Part shown: piece by piece, positions 35,883 to 45,088 of the stretch
How the letters are laid out: the number at the start of each line of letters is the position of its first letter
Position numbering within the stretch: the stretch's first letter is position 1
Source of the DNA: JAIQFL01 sp035295745
GTDB lineage: Bacteria; Acidobacteriota; Terriglobia; Bryobacterales; Bryobacteraceae
NCBI GenBank assembly: GCA_035295745.1
Contig: DATGIL010000023.1
Location: 1-64,000, forward strand
DNA length: 64,000 nucleotides
Reading direction: 5' to 3'
Translations under genes and position numbers: made by a program
The notes under the pieces: model-generated
Told to the model about the DNA's origin: nothing
The model's database searches: none
The model's input: only the letters and a program-made list of their open reading frames with translations

Positions 35883-37284
35883 AGAGTCGAGGCGCAACTC
35901 GGAGGGAGTTTCTCGCCGTGCCCGCTTTTCTTGCCGTCTCGAGCACCGACGCACGAATCGAGGAACTGCGCACCAGCTTCGAAGACTTCCGCTATCGCGC
36001 GCCCTACAAGTTCGGCGGCAAAGAGGTGGACCGCGTCACGATGCTGAACGTCCACTGCCGATTGCTGGGTAAGTCCGGCAAAAGTGCGGAAGGCTTCGCG
36101 TCCATGTCCATGGGCAACGTGTGGTCCTTTCCCTCCGCCAAACTTACGTACGACGACACACTCGCCGCCATGAAGTCGCTGGCGGGCAAGATCGAACGCA
36201 TCACGCGCAGTTTCTCGGAGTACGCACACCCTCTCGACATGAATCTCGCGCTGGAACCCGAGTATCTGAAGGCTGCGGCCGAAACGACACGCGAGTTGCA
36301 ACTCTCCGAGCCGGTCCCCAAACTCTGCGTGCTGGTCACGGCCAGCCCGGTGGATGCCGCCCTGCACGATGCCTTCGGACGCCTGCATGGCCGCAACAGC
36401 TTTTCCGCGTGCGGCCGGGAATTCGTCCGCTACGACCTCGCTCACTACCTCAATAACGAATTTCGCGGCGAATTTCTCGACTCATACGTCGCTCCCCAAG
36501 CGGCGCCGCGCGTCCGCATGTACCACTCGGTGGGCGCCTCCGATTCCCTCACGCCGGGTGACGTCAAGAAAGCTGTTGGCGATGGCTTGCCCGAATCTCT
36601 CGAAGAGTGGATTCCCTTCAACGGCGTGACCGCGATCAAGATCAAGCTCAATGGCAACGATTTGGCATGGGACGTCGATCGGGTTGCCTCCATCGATCGC
36701 GTGACCACGGGCGCGCAAAGCAAGCGCGGCTTTCGCGACTGGATTTATTCGCTCGATTCAACGAACGCTGCCCGAATGTACAGTACCTGCTCGATTTCGA
36801 ACACCAGCTCAAGGGAAAAGCGCCCTCGGCATTCGAGCGTGTGCAGTATATCGAGCAGCCTACCGCCCGCGACCTCGCCGCCAACCGGCAGAATACGATG
36901 TTCGAAGCCGCCAAACTACGCCCCGTGGTCATCGATGAATCGCTCACCGGGCTGGACGCCCTGCTGTTGGCGCGTGAGATGGGCTATACCGGAGCAGCGT
37001 TGAAGGCGTGCAAGGGCCAGTCGCAGACGCTGCTCCTCGCGGCCGCCACACAGAAGTACAAGATGTTTCGCTGCGTGCAGGATCTGACTTGTCCCGGCGC
37101 CGCGCTCGTGCACTCGGTCGGCATCGCGGCACATATCCCCGGAACGGCAGCCGTGGAGGCCAATGCTCGCGAATATGTTCCATCGGCCAATCGCGGCTGG
37201 GACAAGCGCTACCCCGGCATCTTCGATGTGAAAGACGGCTACATGCGTACCAGCGGGCTGGACGGCCCTGGACTCTGCACTTGA
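35879..37284 (+). pseudogene. Tat-exported enolase-superfamily (mandelate-racemase-like) protein, broken by a one-base frameshift
   Basis: The GTG start overlaps the previous stop. The first frame encodes a Tat signal (GATRREFLAVPAFLA) and an N-terminal and barrel part up to QSKRGFRDWIYSLD. The second frame resumes at FNERCPNVQYLLDFEHQL and continues through VQYIEQPTARDL, RPVVIDESLTGLDALLLAREM, AALKACKGQSQTLLLAA and CVQDLTCPGAALVHSVG to the end at 37284. The join is at 36756-36759, where GATTC occurs instead of an expected GATTTC, so loss of one T explains the shift. The two halves together make a full-length protein of about 468 residues, with acid/base positions of the superfamily retained (IEQP, DES, KACKGQ). 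Either a recent inactivating mutation or a sequencing error. Confidence 0.8.
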
Positions 37285-37299
37285 AATGGAGACCACCTC

Positions 37300-38553
37300 A
37301 TGAATCGACGAACCTTCGCGATGGGAGCAATCACCGCATGGAGCGCCAGCCGCGTGCTGGGCGCGAACGATCGGATCCGCATGGGCTTGATCGGCAGCGG
37401 CGGCCGTGGGCGCGAGGACTGGGGCACCTTCCTCAAACAACCCGACATGGACCCCGTGGCCGTCTGCGACGTCTACGACCCCTTCCGCGAAAAGGGCATT
37501 TCGCTGACCGAGGGCCGCGCGCAGGGCTTCAAGGACTTTCGCCGGCTTCTGGAGCTGAAGGATATCGACGCCGTGATCGTCGCCACGCCCGACCATTGGC
37601 ATGCACTCATCACCATCGCCGCCTGCGAAGCCGGTAAGGACGTGTACTGCGAGAAGCCTCTCTCCCTGGCTGTGGTCGAGGGACGCAAGATGGTCGAGGC
37701 GGCCCGCAAACATTCGCGCATCGTCCAGACTGGCAGCCAGCAGCGCTCCGGATCGCACTACGCGCAGGCGGTAAAGCTGATTCAGGATGGCGGCATCGGC
37801 GACGTCCACCGCATCCACGCGGGCATGCAGCGCAATATCTCTCCCGGGCTGAAGCCTACCGAAATGGCGACGGGCCTGTCGCCCGCGCTCGATTGGGACA
37901 TGTGGCTCGGTCCCGCACCCATGCGCCCGTTCGATCCATTCCGCTGCATCTACAACTTTCGCTGGTTCTGGGACTACTCCGGCGGCCAGATGACCAACTG
38001 GGGTGCGCATCACCTCGACATCGCGCGCTGGATCGTGGGCGCGGAGGCTCCCACAGAGGTGTCGGGATTCGGCGGACGCTACTCGCTGACGGATGGCGGC
38101 GAGACGCCGGACATCCAGCAGGTGACCTATCAGTTTCCAAAAGTAGTCGTGACCTGGACCTCGAGCGAAGTGGCTGAAGGTAAGCCCTTCACGCTCGACA
38201 TCTACGGCACCAAGGGCACGATGACTCTGTTGCGCAGCGGATTCCAGGTCGCGCCCGAAATGCTGGGTTCGGGCAAAGCGAAGACTCCGGCGATGGAAGC
38301 ACTACAAGTGAAGGGCAACGACCTGAACGCGGCGCACGCGCGCAATTTTCTGGACTGCGTGAAGAGCCGGCAGCGCCCCAACGCGGATGTGGAAGAGGGG
38401 CATCGCTCGGCGGTGATGTGCCATCTCGGCAACATCTCGACACGGCTGGGACGTTCGGTACGTTGGGACGCGGTGAAAGAGCAGATCGTCGGCGATGCGG
38501 AAGCAAATCACATGCTGATGCGCCCCTATCGCGGTCCCTGGCGCCTGGCTTAG
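37300..38553 (+). CDS. Tat-exported Gfo/Idh/MocA-family oxidoreductase
   Basis: The 417-residue product begins MNRRTFAMGAITAWSASRVL, a twin-arginine signal. The NAD(P)-binding fold shows IRMGLIGSGGRGRED, AVCDVYDPF and VIVATPDHWHALITIAACEA, and the family's EKP motif is at 118-120 (CEKPLSLAVVEG). The C-terminal domain contains WDMWLGPAPMRPFDP, NWGAHHLDIARWIVG and GTKGTMTL. Enzymes of this type oxidise or reduce sugars, inositols or glycosides, often with bound cofactor after Tat export. It follows the enolase-like gene by 15 bases, so the three Tat proteins form one sugar-modifying operon. Confidence 0.9.
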   Translation: MNRRTFAMGAITAWSASRVLGANDRIRMGLIGSGGRGREDWGTFLKQPDMDPVAVCDVYDPFREKGISLTEGRAQGFKDFRRLLELKDIDAVIVATPDHWHALITIAACEAGKDVYCEKPLSLAVVEGRKMVEAARKHSRIVQTGSQQRSGSHYAQAVKLIQDGGIGDVHRIHAGMQRNISPGLKPTEMATGLSPALDWDMWLGPAPMRPFDPFRCIYNFRWFWDYSGGQMTNWGAHHLDIARWIVGAEAPTEVSGFGGRYSLTDGGETPDIQQVTYQFPKVVVTWTSSEVAEGKPFTLDIYGTKGTMTLLRSGFQVAPEMLGSGKAKTPAMEALQVKGNDLNAAHARNFLDCVKSRQRPNADVEEGHRSAVMCHLGNISTRLGRSVRWDAVKEQIVGDAEANHMLMRPYRGPWRLA

Positions 38554-38802
38554 AAAGGCGCGCGTGCCTCACTCTGACCGGGTCGCGTGGCGCACGATTC
38601 AGTTTGCTCAAACCGGGGCAAACCGTCTGACTCCGACGGGTGGCGTCCTGCAAAATCAGTGAGTTACGGGGAATTTCCGTCGGACTCGAACGGTTCGATA
38701 GCAATTGCCGGACCGGTTTGCTGTAGCGGCGCAACCTCAAATTCTCAGACTTCGCCGTGAGTAAGGGGGCAACCGCTTCAGGAACTCTCGGACACGCGGT
38801 AA

Positions 38803-38873
<71 letters not shown>

Positions 38874-38916
38874 CCTGAATCCGTGGTTCCAGAAGTCCGC
38901 CGATGTATCGCCAGAC

Positions 38917-38966
38917 CGCTGGCTAACCCGAGCGGCTCGTAGCGAGCCGTGACCCTAAAGGAGTGT
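38917..38966. repeat. Short copy of the dispersed palindromic repeat
   Basis: The core AGCGGCTCGTAGCGAGCCGT is followed by GACCCTAAAGGAGTG. This is a compact copy with the loop nearly absent, located 44 bases after the hexanucleotide array. The remainder of 38554-39063 shows no gene. Confidence 0.6.
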
Positions 38967-39063
38967 TCCTGCGTCAAGACGAGGGGTCCGTGATCCACCG
39001 GATGAGAATTCTACTCGCGCAGGTAGTGCGGATCCCGGCCATGGTTCTTTAGGATGGTTCGTC

Positions 39064-39309
39064 ATGGATCCAGAGACTAAGAGCTATTTGGAGGGCTTGA
39101 TTCGTTCCTTACAAATGGATGTGGCCCGCCGTTTCTTTCTGATCGAAGACCGGTTGGACAAGATGGAAGAGCGTCTGCGCCGAATCGAGGGCGCGGCCTG
39201 GAGTCAGGGACACGCGCCTTCTACGGCCGGGGTGGAAGCTCAGGTGCTAAAGAACGTGCAGGACGCAAGCAGCCGGATACTTCACAACTTCCCGTTTAAG
39301 AAACAGTAA
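39064..39309 (+). CDS. Small predicted coiled-coil protein
   Basis: The 81-residue product is charged and helical, with heptad-like spacing in FFLIEDRLDKMEERLRRIEG (residues about 25-44), predicting a short coiled coil. There is no signal peptide or membrane helix. ATG 39064 is preceded by AGGATGG at a suitable distance. No family is recognised and the neighbours give no clue; the gene ends 42 bases before the convergent permease stop. Confidence 0.55.
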   Translation: MDPETKSYLEGLIRSLQMDVARRFFLIEDRLDKMEERLRRIEGAAWSQGHAPSTAGVEAQVLKNVQDASSRILHNFPFKKQ

Positions 39310-39350
39310 ACCAGCTTGCTTCAAGCGGTCTCGGCCAACCCGGCGAGGGC

Positions 39351-41825
39351 TCAGTCGTAATGCAATGCCGAGTTAGGATCGAGCGTCAAAGCGCGGCGCG
39401 CCGGGATATACGACGCAACCAGCGCGACCGAGGCGAGAATTACCGCGACGGCGGTGAACGTAATCGGATCGGTGGCACTGATTCCGAAAAGCAGGCTGGA
39501 TAGAAGGCGCGTGATCGCAAAGGACGCGGCGACGCCGATGGCGATACCGCCTGCCGCCAGACGGGCGCCTTCGCCGACGATGAGCCGCAGGACGTCGCCG
39601 CGTTGTGCCCCAAGTGCCATACGAATGCCGATTTCCTGGGTGCGGCGCATTGCCGAAAACGCCACGACTCCGTAGATGCCGATGGCGGCGAGCGACAGGG
39701 CCGCGGCTGCAAAGAACGCCACCAACAGCAGCAGAAACCGGCGATCCGCGAGCCAGCCTCCCAGTTCCTCGCTGAAGGTGGAGAACTTAATGGGAACTTC
39801 GGGAGCAAGATCGTGGAATATGCCACGCGCAGCGGAAACGATCTCTCCGGTTGGCGCGGCGCTGCGTACCAGAATCGTGGGCGTCGAGTTCGGATTCATG
39901 CCGCGCTGGCGGTAGTCCACGTAGATGATGGAATTGGGCGGCGAATCGAGGCCGCGTGCCCGCACATCGCCGGCGATGCCCACGATCGTGAGGGGTGTCA
40001 AGATGCCGTCCATGTTGCCGAATTCGATCACCTGGCCGATCGGATCCTGATTGGGCCAGCGCTGGCGAGCCAGGGAATCGCTGATCACAGCGACGTGCGG
40101 CGCATTCCATTCGTCCTGCTGGCTGAAGAATCTTCCGCGAATCAGCGGAATTCCCATGGTTTGGAAGTAGGCTTCGCCGGCAATGCAGTAATTTGCGTGG
40201 CCGGTGCGGGAGGGATCGTGGGCGTGCCGCGCGAATTCGTTGAAGTCGGTGGGCGGCTTCTCCCCGTTGAGGAGGACGAAATCGCCATCTGCCAGATCAT
40301 CGCCGGCCGCCACTGGCATGGCTCCGGTCAGGCCGACGGATTCGGCTCCGGGGATCGTTCGGAGGCGCGCCACCAGATCGTTCAACAGTTGGATTTGGCG
40401 CACAACGGCCGGATGATCGATTGCCTGCCGCCACTGCCGAACGGGAGGGGCGAACTCGATGGTGATCAAGTTTTGCGGACGAAATCCGGGATCGGTGGCA
40501 ACCAGGCGAAGGAAACTGCGCGCCAGCAGACCCGCACCGATCAGAATCACGAGCGTGGTGGCGATCTCGCCGATCACCAGGAAGCCGCGGAGCCGGTGGC
40601 TCGCACCACTGCCGGTGTGACTGCGAGATCCGGCGGTGAGTGCGTCGCGGAGGTCGCCGTAGGCGGCACGCCACGCCGCAAACAGTCCAAGCGAAACAGC
40701 CACTACGACAGTAGCGGCCAACGCGAACAGCATCACAGCCTGGTTGATTGCCACACCCTGCTGGCGCGGCAGGTTCGAGGGAAGGATGGCGGGAAGTACG
40801 CGGACCGCCCAGGTGGCGAATAAGATGCCGAGCACGCCTCCCACTGTCGAGAGCGAAAACGATTCGGCCAGAAATTGTTGCACCAGGCGCCGGCGCCCCG
40901 CCCCCAGTGCCGCACGCACTGCAAGCTCTTTGCGTCGCGCCGCCGTGCGAGCCAGAAGCAGTCCGGCGACATTGGTACACGCCACCAGAAGCAGGAGTCC
41001 GACGGCTCCCAGAAGGGTCAGCAGCGCCGTGCGGACATCGCCCACGATCGAATCGGCCAGAGTTGCTACGGCCGCGTCGCTGAGGTCCACATCTTTTCCA
41101 TATTGTTGGCGTATGCGGCGGGCGATCGCCGTCAGATTCGCGCGGGCCTGGGCGACGGTGACACCCTCGCGGAGACGGCCGAGACCTCGCCAGTTATGTC
41201 CTGTGCGGTCGGAAACGTGAGGCAGGAGTTCGCGGGGAATCCATGCGGAGACTCCCGCCGGAAAAGCGAATCCGTCCGGCATGACTCCCACAATGCGGTA
41301 GGCCGCGCCATCCATGGTGAGTTGGGATTGGGATAGATCCGTCGTGCTGGAAAGATATCGCTGCCAGTAGCTGTAGCTGACGATTGCCGCCGGGGCCCCA
41401 TGGACGCGCAACTCGTCCGGCGCAAAGCTACGGCCTCGAAACGGCTCCACGCCGAGAACTTTAAAGAAGCTGGCGGAGACCTCGGCGAGGGTGATGCGCA
41501 CAGGCTCGCTGCCACCCGAAACCGACGACAGCCGATAACCATACACGGCCATGTCCGACAAGGTGCTGTTCTGGGTTTGAAAGTCGTCGAAATTGCCGCC
41601 CGCCAGATTCATGCGGTGCCCGTTTGGCGCCTGCTCCCACACCGCGACGATCTTCTGTGGATCGGGGTAGGGAAGCGCACGCAGCAGCACGGCGTCGACT
41701 ACCGAGAAGATCGCGGTAGTCGTCCCAATGCCAAGGGCCAGCGTCAATACGGCGATCGCGGCGAATCCGGGAGATTTGGCGAATATCCGAAAGCTATAGC
41801 GGAAATCCCGAAGCAATGTTTCCAT
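39351..41825 (-). CDS. MacB/FtsX-type ABC permease (ADOP family), no regulator attached
   Basis: The 824-residue product starts METLLRDFRYSFRIFAKSPG. The first helix (FAAIAVLTLALGIGTTTAIF), MacB-like core, FtsX block (LTLLGAVGLLLLVACTNVAG), second core and final FtsX block ending PARRALTLDPNSALHYD follow the family order. GGAGG stands 4 bases before the ATG at 41825, a strong start. The prefix domain present on the 2760 permease is missing and no padR is adjacent, so it is regulated differently. Substrate unknown. Confidence 0.88.
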   Translation of the reverse strand: METLLRDFRYSFRIFAKSPGFAAIAVLTLALGIGTTTAIFSVVDAVLLRALPYPDPQKIVAVWEQAPNGHRMNLAGGNFDDFQTQNSTLSDMAVYGYRLSSVSGGSEPVRITLAEVSASFFKVLGVEPFRGRSFAPDELRVHGAPAAIVSYSYWQRYLSSTTDLSQSQLTMDGAAYRIVGVMPDGFAFPAGVSAWIPRELLPHVSDRTGHNWRGLGRLREGVTVAQARANLTAIARRIRQQYGKDVDLSDAAVATLADSIVGDVRTALLTLLGAVGLLLLVACTNVAGLLLARTAARRKELAVRAALGAGRRRLVQQFLAESFSLSTVGGVLGILFATWAVRVLPAILPSNLPRQQGVAINQAVMLFALAATVVVAVSLGLFAAWRAAYGDLRDALTAGSRSHTGSGASHRLRGFLVIGEIATTLVILIGAGLLARSFLRLVATDPGFRPQNLITIEFAPPVRQWRQAIDHPAVVRQIQLLNDLVARLRTIPGAESVGLTGAMPVAAGDDLADGDFVLLNGEKPPTDFNEFARHAHDPSRTGHANYCIAGEAYFQTMGIPLIRGRFFSQQDEWNAPHVAVISDSLARQRWPNQDPIGQVIEFGNMDGILTPLTIVGIAGDVRARGLDSPPNSIIYVDYRQRGMNPNSTPTILVRSAAPTGEIVSAARGIFHDLAPEVPIKFSTFSEELGGWLADRRFLLLLVAFFAAAALSLAAIGIYGVVAFSAMRRTQEIGIRMALGAQRGDVLRLIVGEGARLAAGGIAIGVAASFAITRLLSSLLFGISATDPITFTAVAVILASVALVASYIPARRALTLDPNSALHYD

Positions 41826-41864
41826 GCGGCCTCCATTCGTGTGATGACGTGCGTTCTCGGAAAA

Positions 41865-41993
41865 TCACTCCCTTACGGTCGTGGCTCGTGAAATCCTCGT
41901 AGCTCGTAGGATCCTCGTTGCTCTTGAGAGCGCGCCTACCTCCGAATCCGTGGTGCGACGCGCTACGAGCCGCGCGCGTAAGCAAGCGATGTC
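41865..41993. repeat. Copy of the dispersed palindromic repeat, inverted orientation
   Basis: CACTCCCTTACGGTCGTGG then CTCGTG is the reverse complement of the right arm, and GCTACGAGCCGCGCGCGTAA then GCAAGCGATG the reverse complement of the left arm. Extra GTAGCTCGTAGG-like units lie between them. It occupies most of the gap between the permease and the GT39-type gene. Confidence 0.7.
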
Positions 41994-42053
41994 CCCGTTG
42001 TTCCGAATCTCGCGCTCCAGGCACTTGATCTTATTCGACGCGCCACGCCAGAA

Positions 42054-43544
42054 TCAGTGAGCGCTCTCCAGTTCGGGACGGATGGCCACCTGGGCGTCGC
42101 TTAACACGTCGTGGTAGACCACCTTGAGCCCTTCTTTCGCGAGGAAGTCCCGATCGTCGGCGGGAAAGAGCACGTACAGCGATCGTCCCGGCGGGATGGG
42201 GCGTTCCAATTCGATAGGTTCGAGACTCTCCTGCCCCGAAATGGTGCGGTAGTAGTTCAGTACGGCAACGTAGCGCCAGTTGGTTCCGATGGTGCGGACG
42301 CCGTACGCGTGATTGTAACGGGCCACCACCTGGTACACACGGTCGGAGTTCGCGTTCCAATACCATTCCGTAAACCATGTGAGCCGCAGGCACAGGAGGA
42401 AGTAACAGCCCGTCGCCAGCAGTAGCGCCGTGATGGTACGCTGCGATGCCCGGCTCATTTTCGAAGCGCAGGGAAGTGCTGCCAGCGCGCCCACCGCCAG
42501 AATACAAAGCGGCGGAACGAACAAGCCCGTGCGGCCGCGCGGCCAAAGCATGTGGACCGTCCAGACCAGCAGGCCGTGCAAGGCGAGCGTCAGGACGGCT
42601 CCGGCGGCGGCTAACAGCCCGAGACGTACGAGCCACCCTGTATCCCCATCCACGGGTCGCTGGCGCTCCGCAATCCACATAGCCAGGCGCCACAAACACG
42701 CCAGGGCCAGAAGCGGCAGCAGAAGATGGCGGTGCCGGATCACGAAATCGTAGATCGGCCGGTCCATCAAATAGGGACTCAGTTTGTAGAAGCACTGCTC
42801 GCTGATGCTTTGCATCGACCATTTAAAGGTAGTTGCGCCCCAGCGTAAGTCGTTGCGGACCCAGTGCGCCAGGATCGACGCAGTCAGGTAGAGCGACACC
42901 GTGGCGCCGGGAAGAATTGACGCAGCGCCGATGCGCGCGTAATCGCGAACCGTCCCTTTCGCCGGTACCAGCCACCATGCGATACCCGCGAGCGTGACGG
43001 CGTCCACGAGGGCAAAGGAGAAGTTCGCGCAAAAGGACAGTCCCATCAGCAGCGAGACCGCCACGCAGGTCTGTCGCGGATCGCTTCCACGCGCCTTCGC
43101 GCGTGCGGCCACGGCGATCGATAACATCAGGAGACCCAGAGCGAGACTATAGCCCCGCGCCGCCGAGAGGTAATCCATCACCATGGGATTGAATACCATG
43201 CACACGAACACGGCCCAGCCGAGGATTCGCGAACGCGTCATGAGCCGCACCAGGATGTAAACGGCGCCCACATAGAGCACAGCGCCCAGCAGGGCGGGCA
43301 GCCGCAAGGTGAGGTTCGAAACCCCGAAGATCGTGGAAGTGAGCCGCATCAGCATCGAATTCAAGACGTGATTATTCGAAGAAGGCAGCCAATGCGAAGG
43401 AGTCGGCGTACCGACGTAGGCCAAATAGGTATCGGCCTCATCGATGGTGATGGATTGAATCGCGGCCCGTGCCACCGTCCAGAGCAGCGCGAACAGTGCG
43501 GTGCCGACGAGGAGCGGTTCCTGCTTGTGTTGCGCCTGGTCCAA
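42054..43544 (-). CDS. GT39-type polytopic membrane glycosyltransferase
   Basis: The 496-residue product has about ten transmembrane helices and the N-terminal acidic loop motif typical of GT39/PMT/ArnT enzymes (TIDEADTYLAYVG). A soluble C-terminal part (about 390-496) follows the last helix. Such proteins move a sugar from a polyprenyl phosphate to protein or lipid on the outer face of the membrane. The start codon is TTG at 43544 with no clear ribosome site; an internal methionine start would lose the acidic loop. Divergent from apt. Confidence 0.75.
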   Translation of the reverse strand: MDQAQHKQEPLLVGTALFALLWTVARAAIQSITIDEADTYLAYVGTPTPSHWLPSSNNHVLNSMLMRLTSTIFGVSNLTLRLPALLGAVLYVGAVYILVRLMTRSRILGWAVFVCMVFNPMVMDYLSAARGYSLALGLLMLSIAVAARAKARGSDPRQTCVAVSLLMGLSFCANFSFALVDAVTLAGIAWWLVPAKGTVRDYARIGAASILPGATVSLYLTASILAHWVRNDLRWGATTFKWSMQSISEQCFYKLSPYLMDRPIYDFVIRHRHLLLPLLALACLWRLAMWIAERQRPVDGDTGWLVRLGLLAAAGAVLTLALHGLLVWTVHMLWPRGRTGLFVPPLCILAVGALAALPCASKMSRASQRTITALLLATGCYFLLCLRLTWFTEWYWNANSDRVYQVVARYNHAYGVRTIGTNWRYVAVLNYYRTISGQESLEPIELERPIPPGRSLYVLFPADDRDFLAKEGLKVVYHDVLSDAQVAIRPELESAH

Positions 43545-43607
43545 TGACTACGAGAATAGCAGGACGTGCCGGATATGCCGTGCGGTACAATTCGGGATCG
43601 AGGCGCG

Positions 43608-44129
43608 ATGGAAGACCTGAAGAAGTTGATCCGCGAAGTGCCGGATTTCCCCAAGAAGGGCATTCTCTTTTACGACATAACGACCTTGCTGAAGGACAAG
43701 TGCGGCTTCCGCGGCGTCATCGACGGGCTGAAGAGCCACTATCGCGACGCGCAGGTGGATGTCGTGCTCGGCATTGAGGCTCGCGGATTCATCTTTGCTC
43801 CCGCGCTGGCGTATGCACTGGGCGCGGGGTTCGTTCCGGTACGCAAGCCCAAAAAGCTGCCTTCCACGTGCGTGAGCGTCACCTACGACCTGGAGTACGG
43901 CACCGACTGTCTCGAAATGCATAAGGACGCGGTGGGCGAGGGCAGTCGCGTTCTGATCGTCGACGACCTGCTGGCGACGGGCGGGACGGCTGCTGCGGCG
44001 GCCCGAATGGTCCAGGAAGTGGGCGCCACGGTCGCGGGCCTCGGCTTTGTGGTCGAGTTGACCTTCCTCAAGGGACGCCAGAGGCTCGGCGGCCAAGAAG
44101 TCTTCTCGCTGCTTCAGTACGACAAATGA
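43608..44129 (+). CDS. apt: Adenine phosphoribosyltransferase
   Basis: The 173-residue product is full length for Apt. It begins MEDLKKLIREVPDFPKKGIL (family opening) and contains VVLGIEARGFIFAPALAYAL, VPVRKPKKLP and the PRPP-binding loop VLIVDDLLATGGTAAAA at about 115-130. It converts adenine and PRPP to AMP in the cytoplasm. An in-frame extension upstream of ATG 43608 lacks similarity. The stop overlaps the ispE start as ATGA, so it heads the housekeeping operon together with prs, which supplies its PRPP. Confidence 0.95.
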   Translation: MEDLKKLIREVPDFPKKGILFYDITTLLKDKCGFRGVIDGLKSHYRDAQVDVVLGIEARGFIFAPALAYALGAGFVPVRKPKKLPSTCVSVTYDLEYGTDCLEMHKDAVGEGSRVLIVDDLLATGGTAAAAARMVQEVGATVAGLGFVVELTFLKGRQRLGGQEVFSLLQYDK

Positions 44130-45088
44130 GGGGTGTCACCGGGGTGCGATCGGCCAAAGCGCGGCGCGCGCGGGTGCGTGCCTTGGCAAAGATCAACCTC
44201 GATCTGCGGGTGCTGGGCAAGCGCCCCGATGGTTTTCACGAACTGCGCACGATCTTCCAGACCATTTCGTTGGGCGACACGGTGGAGATCGCCTTCACCC
44301 CGGGGCGTGAGACTGCGGTCGACCTGGAAGACGCTGCCGCCATCCCCGACAATCTGGTGGTGCGTGCCGCACGAATGGCGATGGAAACGATGGATGTCAC
44401 TGGCCGCGTCGAGATGCGTCTGACGAAACGAATCCCGATGGGCGCCGGGCTGGGCGGCGGATCCTCCGACGCAGCGGCGGTGCTGCTGGCGCTGCCGGTG
44501 CTTGCCGGAAAAGTGCTCGACACTGCGCGCATGATCGAACTCGGCGGGCAACTGGGCAGCGATGTACCGTTTTTCGTCCTAGGCGGGCGCGCGGTCGGCA
44601 TCGGCAGGGGCAGCGAGTTGTTTCCGCTTCCGGATTCCAGGGCATCTCTGGGTGCGCTGGTGGCTCCGGGGATTCATGTATCGACGCCCGAAGCCTACCG
44701 GATGTTGAGCCCTCGTTTGACAAGCGAGTCTCTACAAAATAAAATGGTTAATTTCCAGTTACAGGCTTGGGAGCCAGCTTCGGGGGTAGCTGCCGCCAAC
44801 GATTTTGAGGCGGTAGTGTTCGAACAGCATCCACATCTTGCAAACCTGAAAAAACGGCTGATTCGGGCGGGGGCGTCTACAGCTATGATGACGGGGAGTG
44901 GATCGGCGGTGTTCGGACTTTTCCAGAACCGCACCGAAGTCACTCGCGCGATTACCTCTCTGGGAGAGGAAACAACGTTTCGTATCTCGCTGGTCAGCCG
45001 TGCGCGCTATCACGCCATGTGGTGGCGAGCGTTGGGACCACACATCAGGGGGAGGGAATGGCCGCCCCGCAGCCGCTACTTGCGATGA
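44126..45088 (+). CDS. ispE: 4-diphosphocytidyl-2-C-methyl-D-erythritol kinase
   Basis: The 320-residue product is a GHMP kinase of the MEP isoprenoid pathway. It shows ALAKINLDLRVLGKRPDGFH at the N-terminus, the ATP-binding loop PMGAGLGGGSSDAA (104-117), LGSDVPFFVLGGRAVGIGRG, and the C-terminal ASTAMMTGSGSAVFGLF. It phosphorylates CDP-methylerythritol. Start and stop both overlap neighbours by ATGA (apt at 44126, prs at 45085). About 25 basic C-terminal residues after SRARYHA extend beyond the usual end and may be an addition kept by the overlap. Confidence 0.95.
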   Translation: MRGVTGVRSAKARRARVRALAKINLDLRVLGKRPDGFHELRTIFQTISLGDTVEIAFTPGRETAVDLEDAAAIPDNLVVRAARMAMETMDVTGRVEMRLTKRIPMGAGLGGGSSDAAAVLLALPVLAGKVLDTARMIELGGQLGSDVPFFVLGGRAVGIGRGSELFPLPDSRASLGALVAPGIHVSTPEAYRMLSPRLTSESLQNKMVNFQLQAWEPASGVAAANDFEAVVFEQHPHLANLKKRLIRAGASTAMMTGSGSAVFGLFQNRTEVTRAITSLGEETTFRISLVSRARYHAMWWRALGPHIRGREWPPRSRYLR

